Part shown: positions 20,079-31,259 of the stretch, piece after piece
How the letters are laid out: the number at the start of each line of letters is the position of its first letter
How positions within the stretch are numbered: the stretch's first letter is position 1
Assembly: GCA_030435675.1 (NCBI GenBank)
Contig: CM059625.1
Location: 12,400,001 to 12,464,000, forward strand
Length of the DNA stretch: 64,000 bases
Direction: 5' to 3'
From: Steinernema hermaphroditum
Taxonomy: Eukaryota > Nematoda > Chromadorea > Rhabditida > Steinernematidae
The notes under the pieces: generated by a model
The model's input: the letters and a program-made list of their open reading frames with translations, nothing else
What the model was told of the DNA's origin: nothing
Databases searched by the model: none
Program-made: the position numbers and the translations under genes

Positions 20079-20260
20079 ATGAGGTGCAGTACAGCATGTA
20101 TGACCGATCTGGAAATTCATGCTGCTGCTTATGCGCTAGATACGAACATTTTCGCTTTTGACACTGAAATGAAGAGTTGGCTTACTGACTTTTCGAGCCA
20201 AAGCTGTTCAGCCAATGTGCTTATTCAACCATCAACCAGTTCAACCATAGCTACTAGGGA
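20079..20260 (+). mobile_element. Second OTU fragment (C-terminal half)
   Basis: The frame reads MTDLEIHAAAYALDTNIFAF, the block after the OTU W.G..E motif (E...A......I.VF). This overlaps in domain position with VELQA of the 18,255-18,926 frame, so it comes from a second OTU copy, not simply the other half of the first. No conserved histidine motif follows; the frame soon enters SINE-like sequence. Confidence 0.6.
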
Positions 20261-20353
20261 TGCACCCGGTTCCGGTTTTCCGGTTTTTTTCGCGTTCCGG
20301 TACATAGAACTTTTCGAATCGCGGACGGGGCTGACTTGTGAAAAAAATCGAAA

Positions 20354-20425
20354 TGCCACCGACCGGGATCGATCCCGCGAACCCATGGCTCCCAGTCAGA
20401 CAGCCTACCGACTGCGCCAATAGCA
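20354..20425 (-). repeat. tRNA-like head of a SINE
   Basis: Read on the minus strand, 72 nt contain an A box (TGGCGCAGTCGGTAG), a B-box-like GGATCGATCCC and seven acceptor-stem pairs (TGCTATT with GGTGGCA, using G-U pairs). The anticodon stem is imperfect and no anticodon is certain. The downstream side on the minus strand is T-rich. I call it a tRNA-derived SINE head or decayed tRNA, not a working tRNA gene. Confidence 0.55.
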
Positions 20426-20699
20426 CACAGAGACGACTTCTCGTCGCGCACGGTGATATAGAAGTGTCGCTCAGGAATAGATTTCAGAATGCGTATTTCT
20501 CGCATTTATTGCTCGGACTTTTTTTGGAAGTCCGATCGAAAAGTTTTCGATTAGTTGAAGGAATTTAGATTAAGGATTGAGGAAAATCCTCAATTCAACA
20601 TGGAAAATTGAGGCGAGAAAAAACTCAGAAAGCCTCAAGTGGTAGTTACAAATCGAAATAAATTCTGATCTAACGGATAAAGGAGATCTTAGAAAGACG

Positions 20700-21004
20700 A
20701 GCGCAAAGACTCGTCCTTGCTATCCATCAAATAATAATATCAAGAAACCCCTTGCAGGGATCGGAAGTGCGAACACAAATTTGAAACTGCAAACTGGAAA
20801 CAGCTGCACCACAAAAGTGAAATTTCGGTTAGCAGTTTCAACTTCTGCAGAGGGTTGCAAAGAAAGGACCAGTGCTGATAAACACAATTGTATTGAAAAT
20901 AAAGAAAATAGAAAATTAAATTGCAAGATCCTCAGTGGGGGGTCGAACCCGAGACCGTAAAGACCGTTTTGATTCGTCGCAATCGTGCAATCGGCCATCG
21001 TCGC
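20700..21004 (-). repeat. Second tRNA-derived SINE-like unit
   Basis: On the minus strand from 21,004 downward the sequence has an A-box-like TGGCCGATTGCACGA, then a consensus B box GGTTCGACCCC 40-odd bases later, followed by non-coding sequence to about 20,700. The internal Pol III promoter spacing fits a tRNA-derived SINE. It is different in sequence from the unit at 20,354-20,425. Confidence 0.5.
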
Positions 21005-21689
21005 AATTTTAGACCAATCGACGAAATCCTCTCAGGGAATCATCAGATGACGATGTCGGTCTCGCCGAATCTGCTAGGAGAAGGAAGCGCCGGATAGCAA
21101 GGGTTGCAAATACTAGACTACTTTAATATTCCTAATATTTCCATGGTTGAAAGAAACCATTTTTCGGATCTAGCAAACAGCGGAGCTAAACTAGCAGTAA
21201 ATATCAGATATTCTGGGGTAGAATAGGAAACGAGACTTGAATTATTGTGAAATTCTGCTGTGGGGTGTTTTGAATTTTTGTACGGTTTGGGGGGAGGGTT
21301 TAGCTGGGGTGGAGTGGTTTGTTTTGAATGAAATTTTGGGGGAATGATCCTTAGGGAGGCATTTAAATTTTAGTGAAAAAATTTTTTTTAAATCGTTGTG
21401 GGAGCCGGAGATACGATAGGATTTTGTCAAATTTAAAAAAAAAATCGATCTTGCGCGGTTAGTTTTTAGTGCATATTGTAGAGCGTGAAAAACTGCATGA
21501 TTTCTATTGAACAGATTTTTGAGAAAAATTTTAGAAAAAAAGAAAAAAAATATTTTCGGAAAAAAACGTGCTCCGTTCAAAACCCTAAGGATCTGTGGAT
21601 TCGCGTTTGTTCGAGGCGAGCTTGGTATCAAAAGAAAGCCCATTAAATTCCGCTTATACCAAAATACCAAAGTTACTTTTCTCGATTTT

Positions 21690-21971
21690 TGATTTTCGAG
21701 TTCGTTTTCGAGAAATCAACGAAAGAAGATTTGGTGCGGTTTTGGTTCGGTGGATGGTGGGTCTCGCCACGATTCACCTGTGCCGCAGGGGCAACGGGCG
21801 AACGAGCGAGCGAAGCGAGAAGACACTTAATCGTTGGGGATTTTGGAAATTCGAATTCCTAGCAGAGAAATCAACGTAAGAAATTTTGGTACGATTTTCG
21901 GTGGAGGAAGTTCGTGGATTGCGAAAGTGATGCTATGGGTTCCGGCACGATTCGCCTGTGCCGCAGGGGAA
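21690..21971. repeat. Two tandem diverged repeats of about 178 bp
   Basis: The segments ending at 21,791 and 21,969 share TTCGAxTTC, AGAAATCAACG, AAGAxxTTTGGT and a conserved end CCTGTGCCGCAGGGG preceded by CACGATTC. Divergence between them is substantial. The surrounding 21,000-21,700 is low-complexity A/T and G-rich sequence. No gene is supported until 22,100. Confidence 0.65.
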
Positions 21972-22099
21972 AACTATTGCCTGTAATACCATGTGTGATT
22001 GTCACACATCAGAATTGTGGGATGTGTTACCAATAAACCAAAATGTTTTACACATGCTGATAGTAATAGTTCAATTTGGTGGAGGTCATCAAAATCGTT

Positions 22100-25000
22100 A
22101 TGGTGATATATGAAGGCCAGGAGAACGAGGCCAAATTCCATGGCAAGCCCCCAGTAGTCTCTAAAGGAGAGTAAGTTCTGCAAACATCTTTTAAATGCAC
22201 CTGCTGTGGTTCTAGAGATATAGTGCGGGCAAATACAGTCAAAAAACGGTACGCTGACATCAAGAAGCTCTCCGGTAACCCTCGAAAGCATCGTGGTCTT
22301 GAGCTCACCAATGGGTTGAGAGTTCTTCTAGTGTCGAATCCATCGAGCGTCTTCTGTTCTGCTTCCATGCAGGTTCACGTGGGTTGTATTGCGGATCCCG
22401 ATGACATCCCTGGAATGGCCCACCTCTGCGAACATCTGCTCGTTCAGGGATCGAGGAAGTACCCGAAGGACAATGAAATTATGAGCTTTGTTCAGTGCAA
22501 CGGCGGAATTCTGAGAGCCAGCACCGGAAGCGAGTGGACAAGCTACCATTTCGAAATTGTGTGCAAACATTTCATGGTAACATGAATCAGGAAGGACCGG
22601 TGTTACCAGTTCCCATGTTTAGGATGCACTCGATCGATTCATTCACAGTTTTATTTCGCCTCTCTTCGATGAAAAGTCGATTGAATGTGAAGTAGAGGCC
22701 GTGGATTCGGAGTTTCGGAACTACGTAAAGGACGACGTTCGGAGGATGGCGCGAATCCACCGCGTGCTCTCTCGGCCCGGGCACGACATCCGTAGATTCA
22801 ACGTGGGCAATCGCCAAACGCTCCTGCATATTCCCAAGTCAAACGGACTCAGAATTCGCGATGAAGTGGTCAAATTCTTCGAGAAACATTACTCTTCTAA
22901 CGTGTAAGTGACTAATGAGCAACTCGAAATTAGGGGTCGGTCATCAAGTCCAAAATTTAGGCCAGTCAATTGTCATAAACATTCTGGCTGCACAATACAA
23001 TCCTCGATGAGATCTCTTTCAGGATGTCGCTTTGTGTTTCCGGACCACAATCGCTGGATGAACTCGAAGATCTGGTTCTTAGTCTCCCCCTTCTTGAGAT
23101 CCCCAACAGAAATGTGACGCCCAAGGTCTTCGAACAGCACTACTATGGCCCCGAGGAGATGTGCTGCAGAGTGGATGTGGTACCGGTTAAAAACGAAAGA
23201 TCTCTGACGTTGACATTTGTGACCCAAATCTGCTCGTCCCACTTGGAAAAGAAGCCGGGCGACCATGTTTGTTCGTTTTTCGATCAATGTACTTAAAAGA
23301 GCTTATGAGTTTAGGTAGTTTGATTAAACTTCAAGGCAAAGGATCACTTGCGCGTGAACTTAGGCAACGCGGGTGGTCCCGTACTTTAGATTCAATACAT
23401 ACGGAAGTTCTTAATGACTCTTGGTGTGAGATAAATGTCGAAATTTACCTCAGCAAAGAAGGTCTTGACCACGTGGAGGATGTAGTGGAACTGCTGTTTC
23501 TCTTCATTGGAGTGCTAAGGAGAAGTGAGCCACATCAGAAGCCTCTAAACACAAAAAGGTCCATTCCCAAAAGTGATTTCGCGGCTCGCGTGTCTTCCTT
23601 TTCGGAAACGCTCCGTCATTGCCCCCTGGAAGATGTGGCCATCAAGGAAAGCACCTTCAGCGCGCTGTCGATTCAGGCTGTCTTGGACCAGCTGACTCCA
23701 CGCAACATGATCTGCTTTGTTGTAGCAAAAGAGAATTCGGATTTGGAGAACTTGCAAAGAGAGCAGTACTACGGTATCGAGTACAGAAAAACAAAGCTGC
23801 ATAGTGCCTTTGCGGAGAGGCTCGAAAGGGCCTTGGAGACAGGAAGTGAATTGTTTTGGATGCCTGAGCAGAATGAGTTTCTCGTGAAAAAGGCCGATTC
23901 CGAGCTGCAGAGTTCTGAAGAAGATGTAAAAAAAAAGAAGTAAGTTCAGTCTTCGATTCTGTCGTTATACAGTAAACATACAGAAGAGCTAAGCCTCAAC
24001 TTCTAACGAGTAACCACTTCAAACGTATATGGTATTTGGAAAGCCTCCGTGCGGACAGACCTTTCACCGAAATCAACGCATGTCTTACACTCCCCAGAGT
24101 GGCCAGTGATGCTAGAAGCCAGGTGATGGCTCAACTTTTCACCAGATGCTTTGAGGTAAAGCTCTTCGCTATGTCTACACTATTCAATAATCTGTTTGAG
24201 TACCAAACTAGAGAAGAATTCTACGATGCCGAGATGGTCGGCTTCGAAGCGAGTGTGGAACCGCGCTGTCGCGGACTCAAACTCGCCTTCTCCGACTTCG
24301 ATGACAGTATCTGTCAGACGGTGGGCGACTACATGCGAAGACTGATCTCGTTCGAGCCCGAGAAGAAGGTCTTCGACGTCGTGCTCGACGCACTCAAGCA
24401 CACGTTGATCAATGTTGATATGGAGCAGCCCCACACCCAGGGAGACTACCTCCTTGATTACGTTCTCACCGAAGGCAGCTGGCCAAACTGGCAGCTTCTA
24501 GAAGCATCGGAACGCGTGACCTTCGAAGACCTCGTAGAGTTCGTTCCGACCCTGTGGAGCGCCCTTCATTTGGAGTTATTTGCTCGTGGCACCCTCGCCA
24601 AAGACGTAAGTGTGCATTTATAAGACTAAGATATATCTGACTGAGCCACTTTTGCGTTGAAAGTAGAAGCTAGAACCCGAAAGCCATAGCTTTGTGTTCT
24701 AGGAAGTGTTGCGACTCTGCAGTGAATTCCTACCAGAGAATGATTCTCGAGTGAGGCCTCTGTCCTCTGACGAACTGGCTCCCCCTCGGGAGCTGATGAT
24801 TCCCGCAGGCGTCTCCTACTTCTACGAACACAAGCAGGCGATCCACTCGAACAGCTGTGTGGTCTTCTATCTCCAAGTAGAGCCAGGGGTCCGAAACTAC
24901 GTTCTTCTAAAGTTGCTGGTTCTCATGATGAAAGAACCGGTTTTCTACACGCTGCGAACAAAGGAAAGACTGGGCTATTATATCGTGACTACGTGTCGAA

Positions 25001-25586
25001 TGTCCAAAATCACCAATGGGAACGGTCTGTGTATTACTGTGCAAGGCCCCTACGATCCGAATTACGTGGAGAGTCGCATCGAGGCGTTCCTGGAGAGCTT
25101 CAAGGTACAGCCACTGTGTGGACACTTCTGATGTTGTTTCAGAGCACACTCGTGGAGATGAGTGAGTCCGATTTCAAGGAATATTGGCGCAAACTGCGTG
25201 CTGACTCAAATGAGTACTGGTATGAGATCGAAACGAGACAGTACTTATTCGAACGCTGTGAGTTCCAGATCACACTAATCAAACAAAACTCTCCTTTTGA
25301 TTCAGTTCAGCTTATGGGTTCCGAATGTCGTAAGGTGGAAAAGAGCGATCTGCTACACTTCTACGTGGAACAAATTATGGCTAACTCCGAGAAGCGCCAA
25401 AAAGTGTCAATTAGGATGTGTTCCACGACCGGCTATGAGGAGCGTTTTGGTACACAGAAGAGTGGAACTATCGAAATCGAGGATCTGGATCAATTCAAGC
25501 ATGAATCTCCGTCATATGATTGCACAGAATGTGATTTCGGACTTTTAAGTCTGAAGACATTTCTGTGGCATTTCTTTAGCAACTAG
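22100..25586 (+). CDS. Insulysin-like M16 metallopeptidase (IDE paralogue)
   Basis: From ATG 22100, a first exon (VIYEGQENEAKFHGKPPV) joins by a 47-bp intron to KHRGLELTNGLRVLLVS. The inverted zinc motif HLCEH is present in MAHLCEHLLVQGSRKYPKDN, and the downstream glutamate in VEAVDSEFRNYV. All four M16 domains are traceable: GSLARELRQRGWSRTL, LDQLTPRNMICFVVA, FDVVLDALKHTLINV, and the C-terminal substrate-handling block TLRTKERLGYYIVTTCRMS ending at 25586. An apparent break near 23,275 is resolved by a 44-bp intron starting GTTCGT. The active-site segment replaces human NAFTSGEHTNYYF with RASTGSEWTSYHF. Length is near 1,000 residues, normal for IDE. AATAAA at 25,608. It lies wholly inside the direct-repeat island, so it is probably a duplicated paralogue. 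Confidence 0.9.
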
Positions 25587-25589
25587 CAG

Positions 25590-25780
25590 AATAAGTATAA
25601 AATAGTAAATAAAGTGAGAAATCGCACGATAAATCCATCGAAATGATGGAGAAAATCAGCTAACACGAACATGCGCGCCTCAAAACCGTTATAACTTTTT
25701 GAGTAGAGCAACAAATGCGCCGCAAACCGATGCGTACGCCAATCTGACGATCGCCGAGCACTTCTATCAAAGTGGAATTT
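25590..25780. repeat. Third copy of foldback arm
   Basis: About 190 bp match the arm at 19,650-19,790 in the same orientation (and 18,950-19,150 inverted), including the block around CGCACGATAAATCCATCG. It sits directly between the IDE-like 3' end and the right 220-bp direct repeat, at the island's right boundary. Confidence 0.8.
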
Positions 25781-25781
25781 T

Positions 25782-26001
25782 TTGGTGTTCAGTTGATCTC
25801 GAACGCCTCTCAAGATGATCTACGCCTTTTCATTGGAAGGGAGTTGCACTGCATTATGAGTGAACACTAACACTCGTATTCTACGAGAATTACAATAAAG
25901 GATTTATCAACGACTCTGCACAGAAAAGCATTTGCTATTTATTTACACATATATGGATTGAAGCGTTTGTAGTTTGTCTTATTATGGCAGTTGGTCGAGG
26001 C
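25782..26001 (+). repeat. 220-bp direct repeat, right copy (QRSL1 3' end)
   Basis: Ungapped match to 13,466-13,685. It carries the last QRSL1 codons, a stop and an AATAAA at 25,894 but no attached gene. It ends at the base before the parvin stop codon (26,002-26,004), so it also supplies the parvin 3'UTR. Confidence 0.9.
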
Positions 26002-27410
26002 TTAGACGTGCTTATATTTGGTGAAGAGCGAGTGCAGGAGTCGAAGTGTGCTTTTCAGATCTCCATTTACGATATCTTCAACTCGCGAGCGGGGACGTGG
26101 CATTCCGGCATCCTCCATCAATCGAAAAGCGAAGGCGACATTTTCATGCATTTGTCGTTGATCGGTCACCTAAAATAACTGTATACAACACGAAATTTCA
26201 ATGGTGTGTCACCTGGAGGTGGAAGTTGTACAAGGGGACAAAGTATCCTTCCAAGAGACCCATAAGGAGAACGAGATAGACACCATCTTGGAATTGAGTG
26301 TCCAGCTCAGTAACTTCCAGGTTAATCTTGTTAAGGTGCTTATTGCAGAAAGCGACCAGAGAGTTCTTAACGTGGGTGAGCTTTGCTGGTCCATAATCGA
26401 AAAGAGTATCGAAGGCATCGCGCTCTCCCTTGAGTCCCAGCTCCGTCTGACACGTTGTGAGCTGTTCTGTGGTGATGCGCTGCTGCATCTTTCCATCTTT
26501 CTTCGAAACGATCATCACCTGTGCGTTCACGTACTCCGGGAAACGGACAGGAGCTCGGAAATGGATGGCCAAAGCGATCAGAAGGTGCATAATGGCAAGG
26601 ATGTCCTTCGCGTGGATGGAATCTGCCGTCCACTTCGGTCGGTCGACAATCGCCTGTGACAGAATACGATTCGCCGCTTCGATTACGGTGTGCAATTTGC
26701 GGCGTTGACCTTCCTCGCTTTGCGACACCTCGGGCACTTCTATTTTGATGTTGGCGAGCTTCTCGATGAGGCGCTGGATAACCTGACCATCGAAAAGGTC
26801 CTCTTGGATATGTTTTACGACGATGCGGTGCTCGGCAAGCTCGCGGTTGAGCCAGTGGATGAGCAGGGTGATCACTTCTTGCACCTTCGGGTCTTCTCTT
26901 GATTCCTTCATCAGGAATCGACGTTCTTCTCCTGAACGAAAAATTGAATTAACTGGCAGTGTGTATCGGAAAACCGAAACACAGCAAGTCACTCCAAGAA
27001 TATTAGCGCCAAAAAAATCTTTTTGTCTCACTATAAAATGTTCTTGATTGAGCGATTTGATTGGCATCGGTGCAATTTAGAAAATAACATTTTAGATCGT
27101 CGGAAAACTGTACCTTCTTCGAGCACCACCTTTTTCGGCGTCGGGAGAATCATGGTGGAATCCAGGGCTTCCACTCCCTCGCGCTCCACCTCGATCGCCT
27201 CATTTTCTTCAACTTCCGCCTGCGATGGTTGCGGCTGCTTCTTCTTCCGTCCGATCGTTCCGAACTTCTCGAGCAGCGAAGTCGATTCCTCCTGAAACGT
27301 CCGTAAGTCAGAAGGTGAAAACCTCTTACCTTTTTGGGTTTTCCGCGATTCATCGTGCCACCAACTGATTCGCCGCCCCCGTCGCTTTGCGCACGACTCA
27401 TCGCCAACAT
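26002..27410 (-). CDS. PARVA: Parvin (affixin/actopaxin), two calponin-homology domains
   Basis: The N-terminal exons give SVGGTMNRGKPKK and LEKFGTIGRKKKQPQPSQAE, like the basic parvin N-terminus. The main exon carries CH1 (KVQEVITLLIHWLNRELAEH, DLFDGQVIQRLIEKL, FRAPVRFPEYV) and CH2 (ERDAFDTLFDYGPAKLTHVK, NLEVTELDTQFQDGVYLVLL, MGLLEGYFVPLYNF). The last exon ends LDLKSTLRLLH-like: NGDLKSTLRLLHSLFTKYK. Parvin binds integrin-linked kinase and PINCH at adhesion and muscle attachment sites (family knowledge; nematode PAT-6). The ATG at 27410 is the first in frame; a GTG lies ten codons upstream. The stop is immediately next to the right 220-bp repeat. Confidence 0.95.
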
Positions 27411-28137
27411 GTTAAGCAGATGATTTACGTTTCGCCGCACGTGCGACTCGTCAGGAAAGTCTAAAAATTGTGCAGATTCGAACGATTCTCGATATCGCGC
27501 TTGATTCAGGCGGAAATATGCGAAACAACTCAGAATAGGCGCCTAGCAGCCAAATCAATCGATGTGAATATTGTGGGCGAAGGAGGAGGCGGCGGCCAGC
27601 GGGCGATATACAACGACGTGAAAGACGGCGGCGATGGGCAAGCAAGCAAAGCAGCAGTTGTACGCTCTGAGTCAGCCGCCTCGCGATGTGAGATGCTATT
27701 GGCGGGCATTGTTTTATGCGAACACAAGTGTTAAACTCTTTGGCGAGAACTACATAAGACCTATCAGGAGACTGTTACGCATCATTTTCCTTTCGTTCAG
27801 ACAAAATTTTACCTGTTTTCCAAAATTCACATGAAGGTTGCATAAGAGAATGCATTTCTTCAGACTTTACAACATCTTCTGTATCTTCACTTTTTTCGGA
27901 TATACGCTGAACAGGGCCAGATGTTAAATTTTGAAATTTACCTCCGAAGGAATTTTGGAAGGAACGAAATTTTTATCGAATGTAGTGGATAAAACTTATG
28001 CAAACGTTTATTAGAAATCTTGTTGAATATTACTAACTGCCTCAACTATCCGTGTTTGTACAAGTACTGATCTACCCGAAAGGCCAGAAAACTCTGTACA
28101 CGTAATACCAACATGGAAATCACAACAGTCATGTTAA
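27411..28137. other. Spacer parvin/bestrophin
   Basis: About 730 bp holding the parvin upstream region (GGAGGAGGCGGCGGCC at 27,581) and the bestrophin 3' flank. No coding exon supported. Confidence 0.4.
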
Positions 28138-30638
28138 TTAGATCGACTTCTTGCGGTATGTCTTATCCTTTTCCTCTTTGCTCTTTTCACTTTCCGACCG
28201 ATCCAAAGAGCCCTCTTCGGTTTCCGCCACGGTCTCCAAGTGGACGGGCCTCTCCTTCACAGGGGTTGACGCGTAGCTCGCTTGATGAGGTGTTCCCACG
28301 GATCCGTCGTCGTCTTCGCTGTAGGTGTGCTTGGGCCTACTCGGCTTGTATTTGTCGCCGTTCTCCACTGTGTTCGCAGCGTCATTTTGAAGATAAACAG
28401 GTTCTCTCTTATTTCTGTGAAACGAACGATATCGCAGCCTCTCAACGGTATCTTACTTGTTAAAGGTGAATCGGTCCTTTATCCGGCGCATCCTACCGGT
28501 TGATGTTAGATTAGGGAAGCTTGCGGTACTCAGTTTATCGGTATTATCAGCTTGGTGAGGAATCATTTTGACGTGTTCCACGGGGTCGTCCAACACCACA
28601 TCGGCTACGGAGCCACGGAGGGCATGGATAGGCATCGAGGCGGACATCGCGGAGTACAGCGGCGTCTGACCCTCCTTGAAACTGTCCCTGATCTGTTCGG
28701 GCACTTGACCGTAGGCTTCGTCCACCATGCACATGGCCGTCTGAAACGCCAATGCGACTCATCAAGAAGACGCATTACGCCATACTGTGATGTTTTTGTC
28801 AATAAGATAGTTCCCTTCGAAGTCGTCGTCGTCTTCGCCGAGCGGGTTCAGCAGAGCTTCGGCGACCTTCATCCAGCCCATATAGAAGATGAGTTGTAAC
28901 ATTGTCATGAAAGGTACGTAAACGTCGACCTAAAATGTTGCAAACTGAAAAAATAAAAGTTCCGCTTACTGCGCTTCGGTTGGGCGCGTTTGGAGAGATA
29001 ATGAATTGTCGTGAAACAAGACAAATGAGAAAGTAGACGCGGACGGCGAGGAAAACGACTTGAGGGTAGGCTAACGGGACCGGGACCCAATCGTAGTTGC
29101 AAAGCTGTCCAAGATTCTGCCTGAAGTTTCGTACTTCCTGAATATCACTGAATTGTACGCCTCTTTCTTCCAGAACAATACCTGTAACAAACAGTTCATG
29201 AGTGTATCATTCTCAATTTTTTTGTCTGTTCGCAGTTGATACACCAGAGCGAAGATCCAGTTCATGGGAACCCAGTATTTTGTATACTGAATGTTAATCT
29301 TGTCAAATAAGATCTTTTCGTTTGGGTGCAGAAAACCTAAAACTGGAAGCTTTACACTCATTGCTCAAAACCTCGTTTCACCCGCTTCAACGACGGACTC
29401 CAGATTCGGGAACCGTTTTCGCACTTTCATACTGATATCTCGGAACACCAGAACTTGGGTTAAACACAGGTATCTGACGATATTTCGGCGTTTCATTCGA
29501 GTGTCAGCATCCTCTCCGCGAACATAGGTGGACACAAAATGGGCAATGCTGCAATGGATCTTTGTGCTCTGTGTACGCAACTGAGCTTTACTTTTCGATG
29601 AAACCCATGTTGCTGAACATGTTCTTCCAACGATCGACGACGATCGTCACGAAGAAACCGAGCATGAATGTGAGTGGTATGTAGTCGAGCTTCTTGTCGC
29701 AATGCGCTGCAAACGCTTCGAACTGGCTAAAGGGACGATGTGGTAAACAAGAGGCGTTGTTTCAGGAAGTAGAGACCCTAATTAGTGGCGTTGTAAAATG
29801 TCTCCTACTCTTCGACGCGTGATTAGACGTGGATGGAAAAACAACGGTTCTCCAGCCCTTCGTTACCGACCCCTGTTTTTTGGCTGGCACGGTGGATCTA
29901 TTTCAGCCACTACGTGCTTTATTTTGGAATTCTAAATCGCTGGGGACCTTTTGTTGATGCTGAATTATGAAAACAGACACACTAATCTTACCAGTCTGGT
30001 TCCTAAAATTGTGCCAAAACGTCTAAAATTTATCAACCAATAAACAAAGGATCCACCATAGATCGCTAGGGTGAAGAAACGAAAAGAAAACATTTTAAAC
30101 AAATCCCAAGGGTTTCCAGAATGATCACAACAAGACATTTTGATGTTTTCGATAGTTAAGCTGTCTTTATTACTTTTTTTTCTTGGATTACGGTAGCGGG
30201 TGTGGCGACGGAGTGAGAATTCTAGCTCGTTGGTTCGTTTTTAAACTACGAATTTTTATAGAACACGTTTTGCCTAAAGTGCATTTGTAAGATTGTGCGC
30301 AAAAAAATGAAAAGAATGTGATTTTCTTCGATCGCTACACATTCATCCATTCAAAAGTGGTTCCCGCGAGAAACTGGTACCTTCGAAATGAGTTAAATCA
30401 ATTTTTGAAAAAAGAACCGTTGAGGAAACTGTTAAAACAGTAAAATGGGAATGAGTCACCTTTGCTGCTCTGGAGTTAGAAGGTTCCGGTAGACCAACGA
30501 AACGGCAAAGAAACATATAGTCCATACGACAAACTCAGTCATCACGGATTTCCATATACTTCCTCTCCATCGAAATATGATCTTGAGGAAGGCGAAAGGA
30601 CTCGACGAGGAAATGTCCAAGTTGTAGGTGATCGTCAT
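28138..30638 (-). CDS. Bestrophin-family calcium-activated anion channel
   Basis: The start at 30638 gives [20 protein letters not shown] and [15 protein letters not shown], matching bestrophin N-termini (R-x-RGSIYK). A roughly 720-bp intron follows. Later exons give [20 protein letters not shown] with [65 protein letters not shown], then [20 protein letters not shown] and [16 protein letters not shown], the acidic calcium clasp. The tail is hydrophilic and serine/glutamate-rich ([17 protein letters not shown]). Length is near 500 residues. Nematodes have many bestrophins, so no specific symbol is given. No frame breaks seen. Confidence 0.92.
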
Positions 30639-31105
30639 GTTCGACGCTCAGTTTGCGTACCTGATCGAGGTGTGTGTTAAGCGCGTAGACGATATACACG
30701 TGTATTCTACAAAGACATACTAACAGCGGAAATACAAGCGAAAACACTGCAACACATTAGAAGCGATCTCTGAATAGGAGAGAGACGGGCAGAAGCCATC
30801 ACCTCTTTTCGCTGTTGAGTAGTCCTTTAAAACCTGTCCGTCTTGATGGGAGACATTAGCGAAAATTAATCAATCGCCTACACCAAAGGAGGAGGTGGTG
30901 GCGAAGGTGTGTTCGAAGTTTGCTGCACGCGGCGACACGGTTGTTTTGTGCAGACTGATCAAAGAGTGTGTGAAGCGAGCCATCGGACGCTTGCGCGACC
31001 TTGGAGAATACGGCGAACGGTTTTTATTGTTTGGTATGAACACAGAGAAGATCGGCCGAATCGGCCGATGAGTCAAAACATCGTGCACGCACAAAATCGC
31101 CTTCG

Positions 31106-31246
31106 ATCATTTATCGAGCATCGAGCGGCCCAGCCTTCTCTGCTTCAGAATCTCCTCGATCACTGACTTCATACGGTCCTTCACGTATTGTGCCTCGTGT
31201 AACGAACGGAATCGGGCTTCGGGCAGCGGCCGTTCTTCGCCGTCCA
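31106..31246 (-). CDS. Small unknown basic/helical protein or last exon
   Basis: An open frame of 46 codons from ATG 31246 reads EERPLPEARFRSLHEAQYVK, then DRMKSVIEEILKQRRLGRSM, stop. An acceptor-like TTTCACGTAG lies 9 bp before the ATG, so this may be the final exon of a longer gene or a short trans-spliced mRNA. The amphipathic helix pattern is clear. I do not recognise the family and found no convincing upstream exon. Confidence 0.4.
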
Positions 31247-31259
31247 TTGAAGATCCTAC

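Noticed and set aside
20354..20425. Functional tRNA gene
   Set aside because: Anticodon stem is imperfect and no anticodon can be assigned; SINE head preferred.
21242..21692. Open frames on both strands in the T/A/G-rich tract
   Set aside because: Low-complexity sequence with homopolymer-rich translations; no domain.
23260..23330. Apparent frameshift in the IDE-like gene
   Set aside because: A 44-bp intron starting GTTCGT restores an ungapped alignment to insulysin, so the gene is probably intact.
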